Shown: one piece after another, positions 1 through 9,230 of the stretch | Numbering within the stretch: position 1 is the stretch's first letter | Layout: the number at the start of each line of letters is the position of its first letter | DNA from: Myxosarcina sp. GI1 | GTDB lineage: Bacteria > Cyanobacteriota > Cyanobacteriia > Cyanobacteriales > Xenococcaceae | DNA: 64,000 nt | Reading direction: 5' to 3' | NCBI RefSeq assembly: GCF_000756305.1 | Contig: NZ_JRFE01000003.1 | Location: 39,278-103,277 of the forward strand | Made by a program: the position numbers and the translations under genes | The notes under the pieces: model-generated | The model's database searches: none | Told to the model about the DNA's origin: nothing | The model's input: the letters and a program-made list of their open reading frames with translations, nothing else

Positions 1-324
1 GAACAACCCTACCAGGTTAGCTGCCTGTACCCTGCCAGTTACAAACCATAACAAGCCTTGCAGCCAGTGAGCTAAAAGAGGAAACCCTGCAAAGCGATAT
101 TCGAGGTTTAATTCTGGTATAAATTCTTCTTTAGGTACGATGCCCCAAATTCTGGCAGCAAAAGGCAGATGATACCACCAAGTATCGTAATTGGTATCGA
201 TATCGATAATCGCCTTGAGAAAAATCGAGATTGTTACCAAAGTGGCGATCGCCAAAAAAGCTATTTCTAAACTCTTTTGCTCGATCTTTTTGTGCCGATT
301 TTTTGAAGTTACCCCTCTAATCAT
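1..324 (-). CDS. GT-C-like membrane protein, 5' part only (runs off window)
   Basis: An open frame of 108 codons runs on the minus strand from an ATG at 322-324 to the window edge without a stop. Its product closely resembles the first ~110 residues of the neighbouring protein at 341-1906: both share the stretch SIFLKAIIDID, then NYD-x-WWYH, PFAARIWGIVPKE and GFPLLAH-x-LQG. It is therefore a tandem paralogue whose start lies 16 bases beyond the upstream gene's stop, so the two are probably co-transcribed. One membrane segment (about residues 20-40) is followed by an acidic/aromatic loop, as in GT-C type lipid-linked sugar transferases. The substrate is unknown, and the rest of the gene lies outside the window. 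Confidence 0.75.
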   Translation of the reverse strand, partial: MIRGVTSKNRHKKIEQKSLEIAFLAIATLVTISIFLKAIIDIDTNYDTWWYHLPFAARIWGIVPKEEFIPELNLEYRFAGFPLLAHWLQGLLWFVTGRVQAANLVGLF

Positions 325-340
325 TGCTGTCCGTTTAATT

Positions 341-1906
341 TCAATAATTTAGCTTGACGTTTTGGGGAATTTGTTTGAGTTCGCCACAGCTTTCAGGATT
401 GAATGCCGTTTGTATGGCATAAGGATAATCTATTTCAGGATGGAAAGGAGAACTATACAAAAACGCCCATTTTAAAGCTGCCATCGGAGCTTTTAGGGGA
501 TCGCTTCTGTGTCTGCTAATCAAACAATTTCTGGTTTCTGGTTCGATTTGGCTCAACAATTCTGGTTTTACTCCCATAGCAATTTGAGTTTCTAGATTGT
601 AGAAAGAAGGTTTGGCATAAACCTTGCCCATATTACTCAAAACAATAGTCAAAAAAACCAGACAAACTAAACCCATATATTTAGGCTGCAACCATCGCCA
701 GCGAGGTAAAGCGGTTCGGGGAGTCGAAATAAGATACAGATTCAAAGATACCAGGGAAATCATCCAAAAAATAAAATATCTCAATTCGTGAGATTGAGGA
801 AAATTTGCGGGAACGATTGACATTACCAGGACTGTTAACAAAGCAGTGGAGGCATCCCTCGAAGTTTCTGCCTTAGATATTCGATTACGCCACAACTCGG
901 CAATAGACAAACCAACTAGCAGTAACAGATTAAAAACTACATAAGCTCCAAAAAAACCACCCATGCGTAGTTTTTCGGGATCGTCACTCCATTGATCTAC
1001 CGTCCAGCGAGCTTTGTCTATTTCTAAGATCGATCGCAGCCATTTTACTGGTCTGTTGCCATCCTGGTAAGCTTCTGGCACTAGTTTATGATTGAGAACG
1101 GTACCTGCTATTTCTACTTTTACTGGATACAAAGGGTTGCCATAAACAACAGTATTTTTAACTGGTGTAGCAAAGATTAAAACCGCAGCCAAAATGCAAA
1201 TAGAGACAATTTTTAGGGAACGTTTGAAGTTGAATGAAGAGTGCCGAAAATACAGCCAACCCAATCTGATTACTACAAAACCACAGATAAAAAACACTAG
1301 AATTTGCAGTTGTGTCTTAGTATTAGCTGCAATAGCCGCTCCTAAAACCAATATAAATAACTCTCCCTTACTCGGCAGTTGCGATCGCCTGTACAGGTTG
1401 TAGGTCATCATCACTAAAACCGACGCGCCGATATTGCCAAACAGATCGACATAAGAGGAGGTTGAGTGAGCCAACACTAAAGGAATTGTTAACAGGGCGA
1501 TCGCCGATAAGTAAAGCGGAACTCGAAAATAACTTTTTAGAAAGACTAAGTAAAAAATTAAACTTAGAAAACCAACTAAATTAGTTGACTGAACCCTATC
1601 AGTAATTCGCCATAAAAAACCTTGAAGAAAATGGGCTAATAAAGGAAATCCTTGATAACGAGGCTCAAACCATTTTTCGTCGCCAATAAATAGTTCTTTG
1701 GGTACGATGCCCCAAATTCTGGCAGCGAAAGGTATATGATACCACCAGGGATCGTAATTAATATCAATATCGATAATTGCTTTGAGAAATATCGAGGTAA
1801 CAATCAGCAAAGCAAGTATTTGTAAAACCGTTTCTATACTCAATCTACGGTCGATAGATTTTTTGGGAGGTAAGTCAGTTGCAGTGTGGAGCATTGACAA
1901 TAACAA
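341..1906 (-). CDS. Multi-spanning GT-C-like membrane protein
   Basis: This 521-residue protein has around ten or more hydrophobic segments. A first segment (about 27-47) is followed by a loop with ID-I-NYDPWWYH; in GT-C glycosyltransferases the first large extracytoplasmic loop carries acidic catalytic residues, and this is the main reason for the call. I do not recognise a precise family. The gene is flanked downstream by its own paralogue (1-324) and upstream by an AglD-type membrane protein, a sulfotransferase and glycosyltransferases, all on the same strand. That suggests transfer of a sugar from a lipid carrier onto an extracytoplasmic acceptor. An O-antigen-ligase-like role is also possible. 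The product type is sure; the activity is inferred. Confidence 0.6.
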   Translation of the reverse strand: MLLSMLHTATDLPPKKSIDRRLSIETVLQILALLIVTSIFLKAIIDIDINYDPWWYHIPFAARIWGIVPKELFIGDEKWFEPRYQGFPLLAHFLQGFLWRITDRVQSTNLVGFLSLIFYLVFLKSYFRVPLYLSAIALLTIPLVLAHSTSSYVDLFGNIGASVLVMMTYNLYRRSQLPSKGELFILVLGAAIAANTKTQLQILVFFICGFVVIRLGWLYFRHSSFNFKRSLKIVSICILAAVLIFATPVKNTVVYGNPLYPVKVEIAGTVLNHKLVPEAYQDGNRPVKWLRSILEIDKARWTVDQWSDDPEKLRMGGFFGAYVVFNLLLLVGLSIAELWRNRISKAETSRDASTALLTVLVMSIVPANFPQSHELRYFIFWMISLVSLNLYLISTPRTALPRWRWLQPKYMGLVCLVFLTIVLSNMGKVYAKPSFYNLETQIAMGVKPELLSQIEPETRNCLISRHRSDPLKAPMAALKWAFLYSSPFHPEIDYPYAIQTAFNPESCGELKQIPQNVKLNY

Positions 1907-1929
1907 TTATTAATAATTAAGTAATATGT

Positions 1930-2934
1930 CTATTTTTGGCTATCTTTTACTGGTTTTGAAGCGAAAAAACGCTCGATAGTCCAAACAAACAAAAATCCTA
2001 CTAATGCTAAAGCAGTAGCCACGACATAAAGAAACCTTTGTAAGAGAGCAAATTGAACTGCATCGGTATTGGAAACATTAAACAGTGCCAGTAATCCCAC
2101 CCAGCTTAATTCCATCAAGCCCAAGTTAGCAGGAGTAAAACTGACTAACATCGCTAGCTGTACGATTGGCGTAGTAAAAACTACCGCCCACAAACCTATT
2201 TTTAATCCTCCTGCATAAACAATAACTACACCTCTAATCAGCCAAAAAACATAGCGAATTACCGAAAGCCAATATTGATTTAAGGTAAACTTACGGTCTA
2301 AAATATCTGAGTTTTTAAAAGCTATATTGGAATGAGTCGCTTGTGATTTTTTCCTTGAATTTTTAAAAGAAATATAGGATTTAATCAAAAGACCCATCAA
2401 GTATCTGTACCATCTTTTGATTATAAAATGAGAGGCAATTATAATTGTTGACGTGGCAAAAACTGCGATTCCTAGAGAAATATGTCCGAGAACGAATAAG
2501 ATTGAAGCGGGAAATAGTAAAAAGGGAATTAGAAAATTAAAAAACTGATCGTAAATAACTGATAAAAAACCTTTTGACAGGGAGCTTACTTTATGTACTC
2601 TCAAAGCTAAATTCTGTACCGCCACCATGCCTATATACTGCGGCATAAACTGCATGGTTAGAGAACCCAGAGTAGTATAAAACAGATAGAAACGAAACGG
2701 TTGTTCGCGATCGGGGGTAACTTGATGGGTAACTAAATTCCACTTATAAGCAGTAAACCAGGTGTGAATTAATAAAGTTAAAATTGCCAGGGCAGTATAC
2801 CAGGGATTGAGATCGTAGAGTTTGGCAATAACTTCTGCGAGTTCAACGTTTGTAAAGCGCAGTATTAACCAGATTAGGAAAATTCCCAAACCTAAAGATA
2901 AAATGCTGAATACTACATTTTTTCTAGATAGCAT
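1930..2934 (-). CDS. AglD/MprF-type (UPF0104) integral membrane protein
   Basis: The 334-residue product has about eight hydrophobic segments. It shows features of the lysylphosphatidylglycerol synthase transmembrane family (also called UPF0104 or AglD): QFMPQYIGMVAV near residue 100, a long basic cytoplasmic loop near 185-215, and a late FTPANLGLMELSW motif near 260. Members act in glycolipid or dolichol-type pathways or as flippases, often beside glycosyltransferases. The gene sits 23 bases upstream of the GT-C-like gene and 50 bases after the sulfotransferase gene, so a shared transcript is likely. Family assignment is good; whether it flips lipid, or supports a transferase, cannot be told from sequence. 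Confidence 0.7.
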   Translation of the reverse strand: MLSRKNVVFSILSLGLGIFLIWLILRFTNVELAEVIAKLYDLNPWYTALAILTLLIHTWFTAYKWNLVTHQVTPDREQPFRFYLFYTTLGSLTMQFMPQYIGMVAVQNLALRVHKVSSLSKGFLSVIYDQFFNFLIPFLLFPASILFVLGHISLGIAVFATSTIIIASHFIIKRWYRYLMGLLIKSYISFKNSRKKSQATHSNIAFKNSDILDRKFTLNQYWLSVIRYVFWLIRGVVIVYAGGLKIGLWAVVFTTPIVQLAMLVSFTPANLGLMELSWVGLLALFNVSNTDAVQFALLQRFLYVVATALALVGFLFVWTIERFFASKPVKDSQK

Positions 2935-2984
2935 TTATAAAAAATTATTTTTAAATATTAAGTAGATTGAGTTAAAGCATTTAT

Positions 2985-3941
2985 CTAGCATACAGCCTGG
3001 CGATCGCTTTTTAGTTGTTTGTAACCCCATCTGGCTTCTAAATCAGTATCGATTAATTTTGATACCTTGACGACTTCGGCGCGATATCGTTCCATTAGCT
3101 GGTATTTAATCTCGTCTGGCATCACTTCTTTAGGACTTTGATGCCATAAAAACCGTTCTACAATCTTATCGCGAATAAATTCGTTAAATTCTTGAGAAAC
3201 TAAGGTTTTGGAAATGTTTTTCAGTACGGGATTATTAACTAAATTGTTTAATGCCTGGAAGCGAACTTCTTTGTTAATGTTAATTGCTTCGTATTCGGGT
3301 ACAAAACTATTATCTACACCCAAAAAATCTAAAATTTCTCGATAAACTTCTTGATTATTAGCCTTGAAATCTTCAAACAACACTATTTTTATTTGCGAGC
3401 GATCGAACAAATCGTAATAGCGTTCGATCTGTTCGTAATATTTAACGCGATCTGAATAATATAGATAACAAGGACTCGTAACTCTAGGACTGATAAATTT
3501 GCCTTCACGTCTTTGCGGTTCTAAAGCTAAAGCTCGCTCGAAATCTGCTTCGTTTTCTTCAGTAAACTTAAGATAGTGACTATGCAAAGAATAGAGATAC
3601 TTGGCAGGTTCTCGTAATACAATAAGTATTTTAGCTTTAGGATTAAATTGATATATATTTTGTGCCGTTACCTGAGAGTATAAATAATTAGTCGAAGATT
3701 CTCCTACTATAGTTTCCGTATCGGCTTTAGCAAAAAGCTGTAAATATTCAGCTTCCGTTCTAAAATCAAAAAAACGCTGTTTGCCGTAGTAGCGATCGCT
3801 TTCTTGATGAAAATCCTGGCAAAAAAAATGTGGCTCTTTAATACCAGACATAAAAATTTGCGGATGCTGTCCTAAAAATTGATGCAGTGCTGTAGTACCT
3901 GACTTTGGTTGTCCGACAATAAAAAAATTAGGTTCTTTCAT
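2985..3941 (-). CDS. PAPS-dependent sulfotransferase
   Basis: The 318-residue protein begins with the classic 5'-phosphosulfate loop of sulfotransferases, FIVGQPKSGTTALHQFL (about residues 6-22), followed by an early KEPHFF motif. A 3'-phosphate-binding region containing KILIVLREPAKYLYSLHSHY lies near 105-125. Such enzymes move sulfate from PAPS to a hydroxyl of a glycan or glycolipid. Soluble, no signal peptide or membrane segment, so it would act on a cytoplasmic or lipid-linked intermediate. Neighbours on the same strand are glycosyltransferases, a methyltransferase and membrane transferases, which points to a sulfated surface glycan or glycolipid. A PAPS-type reductase (cysH) elsewhere in the window shows that PAPS is made here. 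Acceptor unknown. Confidence 0.85.
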   Translation of the reverse strand: MKEPNFFIVGQPKSGTTALHQFLGQHPQIFMSGIKEPHFFCQDFHQESDRYYGKQRFFDFRTEAEYLQLFAKADTETIVGESSTNYLYSQVTAQNIYQFNPKAKILIVLREPAKYLYSLHSHYLKFTEENEADFERALALEPQRREGKFISPRVTSPCYLYYSDRVKYYEQIERYYDLFDRSQIKIVLFEDFKANNQEVYREILDFLGVDNSFVPEYEAININKEVRFQALNNLVNNPVLKNISKTLVSQEFNEFIRDKIVERFLWHQSPKEVMPDEIKYQLMERYRAEVVKVSKLIDTDLEARWGYKQLKSDRQAVC

Positions 3942-4065
3942 TTGATTCTTAAATAATGCTATTTAATCTATTGAAGCTTATTTGCAACTAATACATAGTA
4001 CACTGGTTCGGCAAGGTTGACATAGTAGCTACCAATATCCCAACTATTCCTGTTCTTCTTCGCCG

Positions 4066-4680
4066 TTAAGCTTTGTAGCTCACTGAAATAAATTCATTGT
4101 AAATAAAACAATGACCCATAACTCTCGGAAAGGGAAATGAATATTCCTTAAATACTTTAAATCCAATTTGGTTGGCAATATTACGTAGCTTGGGGAAGTT
4201 CATAAATTCAATGTGAGTGGGATCGCTTTTGTATCCTGCCTCTTGAGGAGTCATAACAATGAGTTTACCTTTAGGCTTTAAAAAGGTTAGATACTTTTCC
4301 AATAGTTCGATCGCTTCGTTTTGTTTCATATGCTCGGCTACATGTGACAAGAGCAAAGAGTCAAATTTTTGAGATGTTTTGGTGGTTGAATTAAAAAACT
4401 CTTCGGGGGTAAAAGCGGTAAATCCCAAGTTTCGCGCAACTCGTACTGAATTTAAATTATGGTCGATTCCTACACCTTTGCCTTTTAAGTTGATTAAATT
4501 TCTGCCAATTCCACAGCCAAGATCGAGAGTTAAACCTGGTTTTAATCGTTGCAGATTCCAACGATAGGGTGCTTGAACATCTACTAAACTTTTCCAACTA
4601 ACTGTCTGTTTCTCCAGTAAGAAATTTGTGTATTTTTGCTCTCGCGTATTGGAAACCTCGCCACCATTTTTGGGTTTCAT
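4066..4680 (-). CDS. SAM-dependent methyltransferase (class I)
   Basis: The product of about 204 residues carries the class I methyltransferase signature: motif I LDLGCGIGRN near residue 53, a motif II-like GIDHN acidic strand, and LLLSHVAEHM with LKPKGKLIVMTPQ near 110-145, as in the Methyltransf_11 type that acts on small molecules or sugars. I place the start at the ATG at 4678-4680, because AGAGGTG just upstream is a good ribosome site; the GTG six bases further out lies inside that site. It lies in the glycan block between a sulfotransferase and a GT2 gene, so O-methylation of a sugar is a reasonable inference, but the acceptor is unknown. Confidence 0.75.
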   Translation of the reverse strand: MKPKNGGEVSNTREQKYTNFLLEKQTVSWKSLVDVQAPYRWNLQRLKPGLTLDLGCGIGRNLINLKGKGVGIDHNLNSVRVARNLGFTAFTPEEFFNSTTKTSQKFDSLLLSHVAEHMKQNEAIELLEKYLTFLKPKGKLIVMTPQEAGYKSDPTHIEFMNFPKLRNIANQIGFKVFKEYSFPFPRVMGHCFIYNEFISVSYKA

Positions 4681-4960
4681 TATCACCTCTTAATTACTTC
4701 CCTTTTGATACCACAATTTCTGCTTCTGAAACATCTCGAACAGCTACCCTAAAATTTTAATTTTTGGCGTTGCATCATCATAGGATGGTAGAGGCTGACT
4801 GGGGGACTTGGGGATGATTTTAGTAGAGTGAAATCTCCTAGTCTCTCGCGCTTTTTGTCTCTCCTGCTCCATTTCACCTCATCATCCCACAACTATGCTG
4901 CCTAATTTTTTATTGGCTCGTACAAGATCCGTAAGGCGATCGGGTTCTGGCACTGTTAGA

Positions 4961-5905
4961 TTAATTAGATGTTTGCAACTTTGCCTTAAGCCGCGCCGCT
5001 ACCCGCTCTTGAATTCGAGAATCTTGCCAATAACGGTGCCATCCCAGAGGTCCGAGAGTGGCAAAATTAGATAACAATCCCCATAAATTAGCCGATTTGC
5101 CGTGAACCATCGCTGCCAGGGTAGTATTTACTTCGGTAGAAAACCAGGCTACTTTTTCTACTGCTGCCCGATTATCTTCAGTAGAGCTAAGATATTTGCT
5201 GACTACCAGTCGCATTTGTTGGCGAAAATCTTCAATGCTGGAACTGCGACGAATAGTTTGAGAGTCGGCATGAACGCGAAACGCCGCTAGAGGTTCGGCA
5301 GCATAGACTGATTGACTAACTGATGCCAGCTTGAGCCAAAAATCCCAATCGGCAGTGTACCAAAGCTGCTCATCCATACTTCCTAGATCGAGTGCCAGTT
5401 GACGTTTAAAGATGGGAGCGGGTATGGCAATAAAATTTTGTACTAATAGCTTGGCTACCATTTTGTTTGGCTCGATTAACTGTAATGCAGGTAAAGGACA
5501 TTGCCAAATTCCCAGGCGATCGCCACTCTCGTCGATAAACAGAGCCGAATGTAAGTAGAAATTAGCTTGAGGATATAGTGCGATCGCTCTTTGCATAGTT
5601 TTCAAGCGATTGGGCAGCCAAATATCATCTTGATGTAAAAAACAAGCATATTCACCACTAGCCACAGACAGACCGTAATTGGTATTAGCTACCCAGTTAC
5701 CCACCCGCGATCTTTTAACTAATTCCAGATTTAGTTTATCTCGATAAGTTTCGACAATGGAGAAACTACTATCTGTAGAACCGTCATCAACAATTACACA
5801 TTCTATGTCACTGTCTTGTTGAGCGACTACAGAATCTAAAGCTGCTGCTAAATACTTTTCGCCATTATAAGTAGGAATAATAATTGATAGCCAAGGTTTA
5901 TTCAT
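4961..5905 (-). CDS. GT2 family glycosyltransferase
   Basis: The 314-residue protein starts with the GT-A nucleotide-binding pattern SIIIPTYNGEKYLAAALDSV and CVIVDDGSTDSS (to about residue 48). A metal-binding HQDDIW (about 92-97) and a later WYTADWDFWLKLA (about 180) fit the acceptor side of GT2 enzymes. It is soluble, with no membrane helices, and would add a sugar from a nucleotide donor on the cytoplasmic face. It follows, on the same strand, the DPM-like transferase gene at 5941-7113 after a 35-base gap, so the two probably form one unit. Sugar and linkage cannot be predicted. Confidence 0.85.
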   Translation of the reverse strand: MNKPWLSIIIPTYNGEKYLAAALDSVVAQQDSDIECVIVDDGSTDSSFSIVETYRDKLNLELVKRSRVGNWVANTNYGLSVASGEYACFLHQDDIWLPNRLKTMQRAIALYPQANFYLHSALFIDESGDRLGIWQCPLPALQLIEPNKMVAKLLVQNFIAIPAPIFKRQLALDLGSMDEQLWYTADWDFWLKLASVSQSVYAAEPLAAFRVHADSQTIRRSSSIEDFRQQMRLVVSKYLSSTEDNRAAVEKVAWFSTEVNTTLAAMVHGKSANLWGLLSNFATLGPLGWHRYWQDSRIQERVAARLKAKLQTSN

Positions 5906-5940
5906 GCTTTATTTGTTTGCGCTATAGCGACTAAAAGTTT

Positions 5941-7113
5941 TTACTGTCTTTTCAAACCCAAAATACTCAAAAAGAAGCTAGAAAATATTACCTGACAACC
6001 TAATGCCAAACAGGTAACGGCAGGAATAACAATGGGCATAGTTTGAGTAGGATCGAGAGAGCCAAAAGAATTTAAGCCCCAAATTCCAAAAGCATAAATC
6101 GATGCCGTAATTCCTATTAATACCAGCGAGCAGCCGACAATCAAACCCGATTCTAAATTGACATGGTTTAATAATCTTTTAAAGCGGCGATCTTCAGGAA
6201 GTAAACCTTCACTCATACCAAATACTTTAGTAAATAAAGCAAAGATAATAATTTGAAAACCGATTGTCATTGCTGTCGAAGAGTAAAGTAACGTATGTAC
6301 TTTAGGACTGGGTAGCAACCAGAGAGTAGCCAGAAAACCCGCAAAAATCAAAAAGATACCAGGATAGAGAAATAACCAGCGGGGACTGTACATTAATAGA
6401 AAACGCAGATGTCTCCAGCCATCGCGCCAGCTACGTAAATGTGGGGGACGGCTACGACCATCAGGAGATAGAGTAGTAGGCACTTCTGTAATTCTCATTT
6501 TGTTGAGAGTTGCCTTAACTACCATCTCGCTAGCAAACTCCATTCCCGTAGTTTGCAAATCGAGAGCGACAATTGAATCTTTTCTAAAACCTCGTAGTCC
6601 ACAGTGAAAATCACCACAGGGACTAGGAAATAACAATCTGCCGATTCCCGTTAATACAGGATTACCTAAATAGCGGTGTAACTTAGGCATGGCTCCTGGT
6701 TTGATGCCGCCTTTAAAACGATTTCCCATTACCAAATCGTAACCGTCGCGTAATTTTTTGATGAAAAGAGTTAAGTTACTAAAATCATAACTATCGTCGG
6801 CATCGCCCATAATAATATATTCACCACGTGCGGCAGCAATTCCACCCAAGAGCGCACTACCATATCCTTTGGCAGGTACGTTGACAACTCTCGCTCCCAA
6901 ACTCATAGCAATCTCTTGAGAACCGTCTTGACTACCATTGTCGGCAATAATTACTTCTCCATAAATATTGTTTTCATTAAGGTAGTATTTTGCCTTTCTA
7001 ATGCAGATAGCTAAAGTTTCGGCTTCGTTCAAACAAGGCATTACGATAGAAACTTCAAGGGTAGTTCTGGTTCTAGAAGATATTTCTGGTTTGGATATAT
7101 TACTTAGCATCAC
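5941..7113 (-). CDS. DPM1/DPG-synthase-like GT2 glycosyltransferase with membrane tail
   Basis: This 390-residue protein has a GT2 catalytic half, with SIVMPCLNEAETLA near residue 23, IIADNGSQDGS near 56 and the metal site GDADDSYDF near 103. It also has the RGFRK...LQTTGMEFASEMV stretch seen in polyprenyl-phosphate sugar synthases. Two pairs of membrane segments follow (about 245-290 and 325-385). This architecture matches enzymes that charge polyprenyl phosphate with a sugar, giving the donor used by GT-C transferases such as those at 1-1906. It is the first gene of the minus-strand glycan block, so it and the GT-C genes could form donor maker and user. That link is inference. Confidence 0.8.
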   Translation of the reverse strand: MMLSNISKPEISSRTRTTLEVSIVMPCLNEAETLAICIRKAKYYLNENNIYGEVIIADNGSQDGSQEIAMSLGARVVNVPAKGYGSALLGGIAAARGEYIIMGDADDSYDFSNLTLFIKKLRDGYDLVMGNRFKGGIKPGAMPKLHRYLGNPVLTGIGRLLFPSPCGDFHCGLRGFRKDSIVALDLQTTGMEFASEMVVKATLNKMRITEVPTTLSPDGRSRPPHLRSWRDGWRHLRFLLMYSPRWLFLYPGIFLIFAGFLATLWLLPSPKVHTLLYSSTAMTIGFQIIIFALFTKVFGMSEGLLPEDRRFKRLLNHVNLESGLIVGCSLVLIGITASIYAFGIWGLNSFGSLDPTQTMPIVIPAVTCLALGCQVIFSSFFLSILGLKRQ

Positions 7114-7425
7114 TTATAAATTTTTCCGAGGAATAGAGGATTAACCAATAAGATGTCTTCGATTTTGCCGCTTTTTACCTATTTAGTTTGTTAGTAATCT
7201 AAACCGACATAGTACGATGTCGATCGCAGCTACCAGAAAATTAACTTCAATCGAAAAAAACGATCTTTTATTTTTTTACTGGTTAGATAGAAGATAATCT
7301 AAAGGAGTAAAAGTTTGGTGAACGTAGAATTTTTTTTTTGTGTCGAGTTGACAAAAATAACTGTTATAGAGCAATACACCGTTTATTACTAAAATAAGAT
7401 TAAATCGAGCTTATATATAACCGAT
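7114..7425. other. Divergent intergenic region
   Basis: This AT-rich spacer separates the start of the minus-strand glycan block from glcD, so promoters for both must lie here. A TTGACA hexamer sits at about 7347, but no convincing -10 hexamer is correctly spaced from it. No structured RNA or extra coding frame is evident. Confidence 0.4.
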
Positions 7426-8904
7426 ATGATTCTCAGCAATCTTCTTAAGTCAGCAGATAAAAAATGGCAGCCAGTAATTAAAGAGTTTGAAGCGGTGGTT
7501 GGTAAAGATGGCGTAATACGTCGTAAAGAGGAATTACTGACTTATGAATGTGACGGTTTGCCCAGCTACAGACAGCGTCCTGGTTTGGTAATTTTACCCC
7601 GCACTACCGAACAGGTTGCTGCTGCTGTTAAAATTTGCTGCGATCGCAATTTGCCCTGGGTTGCCAGGGGTGCGGGTACGGGTTTATCTGGAGGTGCCTT
7701 ACCCATCGAAGATTGCGTGCTAATTGTTACCGCCAGAATGAATCAGATTTTAAGTGTAGATTTAGATAATCATCGCATCACCGTTCAACCAGGGGTAATT
7801 AATAACTGGGTAACTCAGGCAGTTAGCGGTGCGGGTTTTTATTACGCTCCCGATCCTTCCAGTCAAATCATCTGTTCTATTGGCGGTAATGTCGCAGAAA
7901 ACTCTGGTGGCGTACACTGTCTCAAATATGGCGTAACTACCAATCACGTTTTAGGGTTGAAATGGGTAACTCCCGATGGCGAAATAGTTGATGTTGGCGG
8001 AACCGTTCCCGAAATGCCTGGTTACGATCTTACTGGCTTGTTGGTAGGTTCTGAGGGAACCTTAGGTATTGCTACAGAAGTTACCTTGCGCATTCTCAAG
8101 CAACCCGAATCTGTGTGTGTGATTTTAGCTAGTTTTCCGTCAGTAGAAGATTCTGGTGTCGCTGTAGCAGATATTATCGGTGCGGGAATTATACCTGCTG
8201 GCATGGAAATTATGGATAATCTCAGCATTAATGCTGTAGAAGATGTGGTAGCGACGGGGTGTTACGATCGCGAGGCTGCGGCAGTATTACTGGTAGAGTT
8301 AGATGGCTTATCGGTAGAAGTGGCAACCTACAAACAGCAAGTCAAAGAAATTTGTAAGCGTCATAATGCTGGTGAGATTACTTCCGCTAACGATATGGCA
8401 ACTCGTCTCAAAATGTGGAAGGGTAGAAAAGCTGCTTTTGCTGCCGCAGGACATATCAGTCCCGATTATTTTGTCCAGGATGGTGTGATTCCTCGCACTA
8501 AGTTAGCTGAAGTATTGGGAAAAATTGAAGCTTTGAGCGATCGCTACGGCTATAGAATTGCTAATGTCTTTCACGCTGGCGACGGTAATCTACATCCTTT
8601 GATTCTCTATGACAATTCGGTTTCGGGGGCGTTCGCAACCGTCGAAGAAATTGGCGGCGAAATTCTCAAACTCTGTGTGGAAGCAGGTGGTAGTTTATCT
8701 GGGGAACACGGTATTGGTGCGGATAAAAATTGCTATATGCCCTATATGTTTGACGAAACGGATCTAGAAACTATGGGCTATATACGCGATGCCATAAATA
8801 CCAAAGGACTAGCCAATCCTGGTAAGGTATTTCCCACTCCTCGTAGTTGTGGTGAGGCAGCTAACGCCAAAAAATTTGAATTTAAAGATGCAGAATTGTA
8901 TTAG
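7426..8904 (+). CDS. glcD: Glycolate dehydrogenase FAD subunit GlcD
   Basis: The 492-residue protein belongs to the FAD-linked oxidase (VAO/PCMH) family. It has the FAD loop ARGAGTGLSGG (80-90), the PDPSS motif (142-146), SIGGNVAENSGGVHCLKYG (151-169), and the C-terminal lobe motifs VFHAGDGNLHP and GEHGIGADK (about 385 and 426). Length and motifs match GlcD-type subunits, which oxidise glycolate to glyoxylate in photorespiration. No iron-sulfur glcF gene adjoins it; cyanobacteria commonly encode that elsewhere. With gcvP and gcvH in this window it contributes to the photorespiratory route. D-lactate dehydrogenase activity is a realistic alternative for the family. It is monocistronic here, between a divergent block and a repeat array. 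Confidence 0.85.
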   Translation: MILSNLLKSADKKWQPVIKEFEAVVGKDGVIRRKEELLTYECDGLPSYRQRPGLVILPRTTEQVAAAVKICCDRNLPWVARGAGTGLSGGALPIEDCVLIVTARMNQILSVDLDNHRITVQPGVINNWVTQAVSGAGFYYAPDPSSQIICSIGGNVAENSGGVHCLKYGVTTNHVLGLKWVTPDGEIVDVGGTVPEMPGYDLTGLLVGSEGTLGIATEVTLRILKQPESVCVILASFPSVEDSGVAVADIIGAGIIPAGMEIMDNLSINAVEDVVATGCYDREAAAVLLVELDGLSVEVATYKQQVKEICKRHNAGEITSANDMATRLKMWKGRKAAFAAAGHISPDYFVQDGVIPRTKLAEVLGKIEALSDRYGYRIANVFHAGDGNLHPLILYDNSVSGAFATVEEIGGEILKLCVEAGGSLSGEHGIGADKNCYMPYMFDETDLETMGYIRDAINTKGLANPGKVFPTPRSCGEAANAKKFEFKDAELY

Positions 8905-8909
8905 TACTG

Positions 8910-8951
8910 TTAACAATGAACAGTGAACAGCGAACAATGAACAATGAATAG
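8910..8951. repeat. Heptanucleotide tandem repeat (6 units)
   Basis: Six consecutive 7-base units of consensus TGAACAR (TTAACAA, TGAACAG twice, CGAACAA, TGAACAA, TGAATAG) start five bases after the glcD stop. The pattern matches the short tandem heptamer arrays common in filamentous and unicellular cyanobacteria. A sister array of the same size lies at 17478-17519. The rest of the spacer up to about 9200 is very AT-rich with no coding frame I can support. Confidence 0.8.
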
Positions 8952-9230
8952 TGTTTACCGATCCGTTGATAATGGCTCATTGCTAAATTGCTTGTTTGAA
9001 AATACACCACAAATATTAACTTCTGGTTTTGAAACTAATATTAATATTAATTTTGTCAATATGAATGCTTTCCTATAAAATAGCTTGTTTGAGCATATAA
9101 AACAAAGATTTTGTTTTAAAAAATATATTGTCAATATAATTTGTAGCTTACAATACTGTAAAAACTTCAAAAAAATCAATAATCGAGTCAAATAAACTAA
9201 TTTTTGAAGACAGATTACTCGATCGAACAT

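Noticed and set aside
4687..4960. Possible gene or RNA between the methyltransferase and GT2 genes
   Set aside because: The stretch has pyrimidine-rich and G-rich patches but no long frame, stem with T tract, or known RNA motif.
9204..9230. TTG start nine codons upstream for the alanine/sodium symporter
   Set aside because: The ATG at 9231 is an ordinary start, and the extra residues have no support or ribosome site.
8905..9230. Glycine riboswitch before the symporter gene
   Set aside because: I looked for the paired glycine aptamer pattern here and in the gcvH upstream spacer and saw no convincing match.
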